In this document: in pieces, positions 60,088 to 64,000 of the stretch
How the letters are laid out: each line of letters opens with the position of its first letter
How positions within the stretch are numbered: position 1 is the first letter of the stretch
Origin: Diplosphaera chodatii
Taxonomy: Eukaryota; Chlorophyta; Trebouxiophyceae; Prasiolales; Stichococcaceae
Direction: 5' to 3'
Length of the DNA: 64,000 nt
Assembly: GCA_032358165.1 (NCBI GenBank)
Contig: JAALGY010000042.1
Location: forward strand, 62,001 to 126,000
The notes under the pieces: model-generated
Database searches by the model: none
Seen by the model: only the letters and a program-made list of their open reading frames with translations
Told to the model about the DNA's origin: nothing
Program-made: the position numbers and the translations under genes

Positions 60088-63000
60088 CTACCGCTTGGCC
60101 TCGTCCTCTGCAGCACATGAAGCAGCCATGAACCAACCACATCAGACAAGGCTACGGTCACCACCGCCATCATGGTCACGCAGAGCACAGGTGCGGAGGC
60201 ACAGAAGCGGTGCTGACGGGTGAGTGGGCCCCATGACCAGCCCGGACGCTGGCGCAACGGCACAGCACGACAGTTTTGGAACAAAGCACCCACCCTCAGA
60301 GCCGGAGTCGGAGAACTCGATGGGGCGGGGGGTGACCTCCGCCCCGGAGTCGCCCGGCATCGAGATGCTGGCCAGGTTGCCGGTCAGCCCGATGCGCTCT
60401 CGCGGGGTGCGCGGCGTGGCGGCGGGGTCGATGTCGTCCTGGACCGGCGGCAGACATGCGTCAGGACATCAAGAATGACAGCGCGATGCTGCTGGCGCAT
60501 CTCTGCAGGCGTTGTTACGTGCAGATAATTGAGAGCGTGGCCGTTGCACCACAGGCTCGAGGCCAGGCGACGTGCTGCAACGGCTGCTGAACTTCCACTG
60601 CGCTGCAATGAAGCTCACCCCGCCGGCGGAGCCGCGGCTGCGGTAGCTGTACTGGCTGGGCGCAAAGGCGGAGCGCGCCGTCTGGCCCCCCGACCGCGCC
60701 GAGCCGTAGCTGCGCGCCGTGTCGGGGCCCCCGGTGCGCGCGGTGTCCATGCCCCCTGTGCGCGCTGTGTCCATGCCCGCCGCCGAAATGCTGCAGCCGG
60801 AAAATCGCCATTATAAGGTGATGGGCTTGAGAACGAATGTCGTCAATGGTGGGTTGGAATCAGATGTATGACGGCAAGAGCAGGACGCCGTTCGCATGTC
60901 TTACACGACAGTGGAAATCACAGCGGCAGGTGCCTGCCTGGCCGCAAAGCAATGGTATACTGACACGAACCTGCCGGGGCCGGACGACTGTGAGGGCGGC
61001 GCTGAGAACGCCGGCTGCACGGCCGCCGGCGGCGCCGGGGCGACGGGCTCCGGGGCGGCCGGCTGCGGGGCGGCCGGCGCCGCTGCCCCGGGGCTGAACA
61101 GCCCGCCCTCCGACACCTCCGCCAGCGCCGACGCCTGCCTGCAGGATGCAACGAGCGCGGCTTGAGCAGAGAAACTTCGAAGTTTTCACATGAACAGGTA
61201 TGATAGAGGGTAGGGGACGTATGGGGGGAGGCAAAGCTGGAGCCTTTGCACGCAGCGCAGCCGGGTGGGGGTTCGGGGGGGCACCTGCTGGGGGTCTCGC
61301 GCGCCGACATGAACGTGCCCGACGCCCCGCGGTCCAGGCTGCTGGCCGTCGTCAGCTGGCTGCGCGCGCTGTACATCTTCTCCAGGCCCTCTGCCCCCTG
61401 CAGCTACCACCACGACCCTCTCAACAGGTTGCTCAGGGCGGCCGCATCCTGCCATTGTGTCGTACAGCTGTGACGACTGCAGACATGCCGTGCATCCCTG
61501 TGGATCACCGCTGCCGGGGTTTGATGACGATCACGACATCTGAGCACAAAGAAAGGCCACTGGAACGCAGTGCAATTGGCCATCACGGCATGCTGCTGCG
61601 ACAGCGGACTGCTTGCACACCCTCTGATGATCAGACGCTACATTGTTGATGAGCCATCAAACTCACCGGCGCTGCGCCGACCTGGCCGCCGAAGCGCGAG
61701 GCCGCCTCCGCGACCCTGCCGGTGCGTGGGGTGATGCCGCCGCGCTCCCCCGGGGACAGCATCATCTGCGGCTCCGGCGCTGCCGGCGCCGCTTCTGCCA
61801 CCGCTGGGCCAGCCGAGACAGGCCCCGCCAGCGCCGGGCCTGCCACCGCCGCCGGCGCGGCCATCGCGGCTGTCATTGGCACCGACCCGGCTCCCGACCC
61901 TGCAGCGCAGCGGGCGCCTGCCGCTCAGAGCGGGACTGCAGCACGGCGGCCCTGCTGCACCACGCTTGCCGCCGTCTGCCAGCAGGCAGCAATAGCGAAC
62001 CCAGGAAGCCCTTGCAAGCGGGCAGCCGGCAGCAGGAGATGTACTGACCGCACAGCTGGAGGGCGGCACAGCACCACATCCTGAGCGCCGACAGTCACTA
62101 GCACGTCAACAGCCTGGCAGGGTTGCGTCCCGCACCTGCAGAGGAGGTGGGCACCGCGCCGGGGCCGTGCTGCGGCGTCGGCACCGCGGGCCCCGGCGAC
62201 GGCAGGCTGGCCGGCGGCTCCGCTGTGGTGTACGACCTGGCCTCCGGCGTGCCAGCGCCTGCGGATGTACACATCAAAAACAGTGGGAACGGCAGCCAGC
62301 AAGATGCTCCCATTGTGGTGGTGCACCGTTGTGCACTGTATGACAATGCTGGTTTGCAAATGTACTGCGACTTTTCGTGGAGTCATGCAGCCGTGAAGCC
62401 AGTGAACGCACGCCGCTCCTGCTGGCCAGAGGCAAGCGAGCGGCCGACGCTCATGACGTCCAACACATGGGGCCTGGTGAAAGTCAAGCCGGTGCAAGGC
62501 CGATACTGCAGCCCTGTAGAGTGCTGCAGAGCGGGGTTATCATAGACGAGCAAGCTGAGCACCTGGTCCCGTCGCTGGCGCCTCTCCCTGCGCGCTGTCG
62601 AAGGACGCGCGCCGCGACTCCTCCGCGGCCGACGACGCTTCCGAGCGCGGCGGCAGCGGCACCGGCTGGCCTGCAGCGGCAGGAGGGCAGCATGTGAAAG
62701 CGGCATTTAGCAGTATGGAAGGAGCTACATGTGTTGTACAGGAGGAGGACTCGGACAGGTCTCTGTCCTTCCCAGCGGCACACGATACTAGACAACAAGC
62801 AGCCACCACCGCCTGGGGCAGTGCCCGCCGCCGCTGCAGGTGACATGCCAGCAACACACAGCAGGCGGGGTGCCAGGCGCACCCATGGTCAGCGCGGTGC
62901 CGGCGTCGCTGCTTGCGGGCGGCGTGGTGGACGACGCGGCGGCGCCGCCGCCGGCCGAGCTGGGCGCCCCCCCGGGGGAGGTGAAGTACTTCATCTTGCC

Positions 63001-64000
63001 CTTCTTGCCCACGATGCCGCGCGTGGCCCGGGGCGCCGCCGCCGCGGCGGCGACGGCACCGGCTGCATGAAGCAGCACAGAACACGGCGTCGAGCTGAGT
63101 AGACACACTTCATCTCTGCTGCTGTCCAGCCCCTGGCTGCGCTGCAGGTGCTGTGCCAGCACAGGGTCGCATGCGCCAGCCAGATTGCGATGCTCTGCCA
63201 GACTTTGGGCCCAGCGTGAGGCTGTTGCCGGCCAGACATCCATGCAAGCGCGTCGTTTTGGAGTTGGGGAGAGCAGCGGGGGCGCACATGAGGCCGCGCC
63301 GCTCGCGCCGGTGGTGCCGTTGATCCCGCTGGCGCCCGACACCCCGGTCACGCTGCTGGGCGTGTAGCCCGTGCCCGTGGCCCCCGTGCCGCTGCACCCA
63401 GCACACTCAACGTCACGGCAGCTGCCTTGGTATCCATTGTGACGTTCATGCTTGTCCAGTCCATTTGTCGTGTCCATTGGTGCCTGCTGCGAGCACAGCT
63501 GGTACCGAGAGATATCTGGTGCTGATGGCAGCAAGGTAGAAGTGGCAGACGGGTCGCATCCAGGCGGCACGGCCCCTGACCTGAGTGATGTGGTGGTGCC
63601 AGTCTGGCCACCAGAGGACTTGGTGTAGCCCGACGACGAGGTGTCCACGTATGTGGGCGCGGTGCGGTCGCTGGGGTTGCTGCCCGACGCCTGCGGCAGC
63701 AACGGGCAGCAGTGTGAGGGGGGAACGCAGCTGCTGTGCAGGCATTCACACGCAGCCAGCAGCAGAACCTTCATGACTCTGCCGGCGGCTGCTTGGTTCC
63801 ATCGCAAAGCGCTGAAACCACGCAACTCCTGCAGCTGCAGCCAGGGCTTGCTGCACATCCGAATGGTGACACAGCTATGCTGCTGGACACCTCGGAGCTT
63901 CCCGAAAGCAGGCAGGCCGTGTGATGTAGACTGTGCTGGCGCAGGCTCACCGGCGCGGTGTTGAAGCTGCCGCCGGAGCGCGCCGAGCCGACCTCCCGCG
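60088..64000 (-). CDS. Disordered Ser/Gly/Ala/Pro-rich protein with TAR repeats (5' partial)
   Basis: The gene enters from the right edge. Exons 5' to 3': 63951-64000 (partial), 63581-63690, 63288-63391, 62883-63062, 62563-62670, 62136-62258, 61667-61899, 61285-61397, 60971-61138, 60619-60790, 60294-60438, 60088-60107 (stop TAG at 60088-60090). All junction phases agree, including the 20-base last exon encoding the acidic/basic end EDEAKR. About 448 residues are visible. The sequence is low in hydrophobics and rich in Ser, Thr, Gly, Ala and Pro. Exon 60619-60790 has imperfect repeats GMDTARTG, GMDTARTG, GPDTARSY, GSARSGG, QTARSAF; the edge exon also carries GSARSGG. The only clearly basic core is GIVGKKGKMKYFTSPG. 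No membrane segment or enzyme motif is seen; probably a disordered structural, cytoskeletal or RNA/DNA-associated protein, but I do not recognise a family. Confidence 0.75.

Noticed and set aside
62788..63858. 356-codon minus-strand open frame as a single exon
   Set aside because: It crosses several introns of the TAR-repeat gene; splice borders inside it keep phase and remove the non-repetitive parts.
1..64000. Transposons, insertion sequences, viral genes, CRISPR arrays, rRNA
   Set aside because: No transposase, reverse transcriptase or capsid-like motifs, no long terminal or inverted repeats, no regularly spaced repeats, and no rRNA segments were recognised on either strand.

Overview
The window looks like nuclear DNA of a green alga. 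It has intron-dense genes (about one intron per 110 coding bases) with GC-rich exons and AG|GT...AG borders. The gene set is eukaryotic and plastid-bearing: a chloroplast starch synthase III, autophagy ATG10, the gamma-secretase subunit nicastrin, isoprenylcysteine methylesterase and a DUF3119 plastid protein. One intron carries three copies of the plant/Chlorella-type telomere unit TTTAGGG, which fits a chlorophyte, possibly Trebouxiophyceae; I cannot name the species. I rebuilt genes by hand from splice borders, keeping reading phase across every junction and using family motifs as a guide. No mobile element, CRISPR array, rRNA or convincing tRNA was seen.

Layout. 1-2.3 kb: only the last exon of an unrecognised plus-strand gene is supported. 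3.1-12.2 kb (-): starch synthase III with coiled coil, three starch-binding CBM53 modules and a GT5 catalytic domain. 13.4-15.4 kb (+): COQ10/START-like (SRPBCC) protein, probably plastid-targeted. 16.1-19.4 kb (-): bacterial-type isoaspartyl dipeptidase (IadA, M38). 19.9-20.6 kb (+): 151-aa unknown. 20.6-22.2 kb (+): ATG10. 23.1-24.7 kb (+): DUF3119 protein. 25.2-27.2 kb (-): isoprenylcysteine methylesterase. 27.7-28.9 kb (+): bHLH-ACT transcription factor. 29.7-35.4 kb (-): secreted purple acid phosphatase, 21 exons. 36.5-42.1 kb (-): F-box-like leucine-rich-repeat protein. 42.4-47.2 kb (-): nicastrin. 47.9-58.3 kb (+): 1212-aa coiled-coil protein with a basic C-terminal part and an AT-hook. 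60.1-64.0 kb (-): disordered Ser/Gly/Ala/Pro-rich protein with TAR repeats, running off the window.

These are ordinary nuclear genes, not an operon, and their functions (starch synthesis, autophagy, membrane proteolysis, phosphate scavenging, prenyl-protein turnover) share no single pathway. Spacing is tight and orientation tends to alternate, giving several head-to-head pairs that may share promoters (SSIII/SRPBCC, IadA/151-aa gene, ICME/bHLH, nicastrin/coiled-coil) and several tail-to-tail pairs. Least certain are the 5' ends of starch synthase III, the DUF3119 gene, ICME and the coiled-coil gene, and two junctions in the LRR gene.
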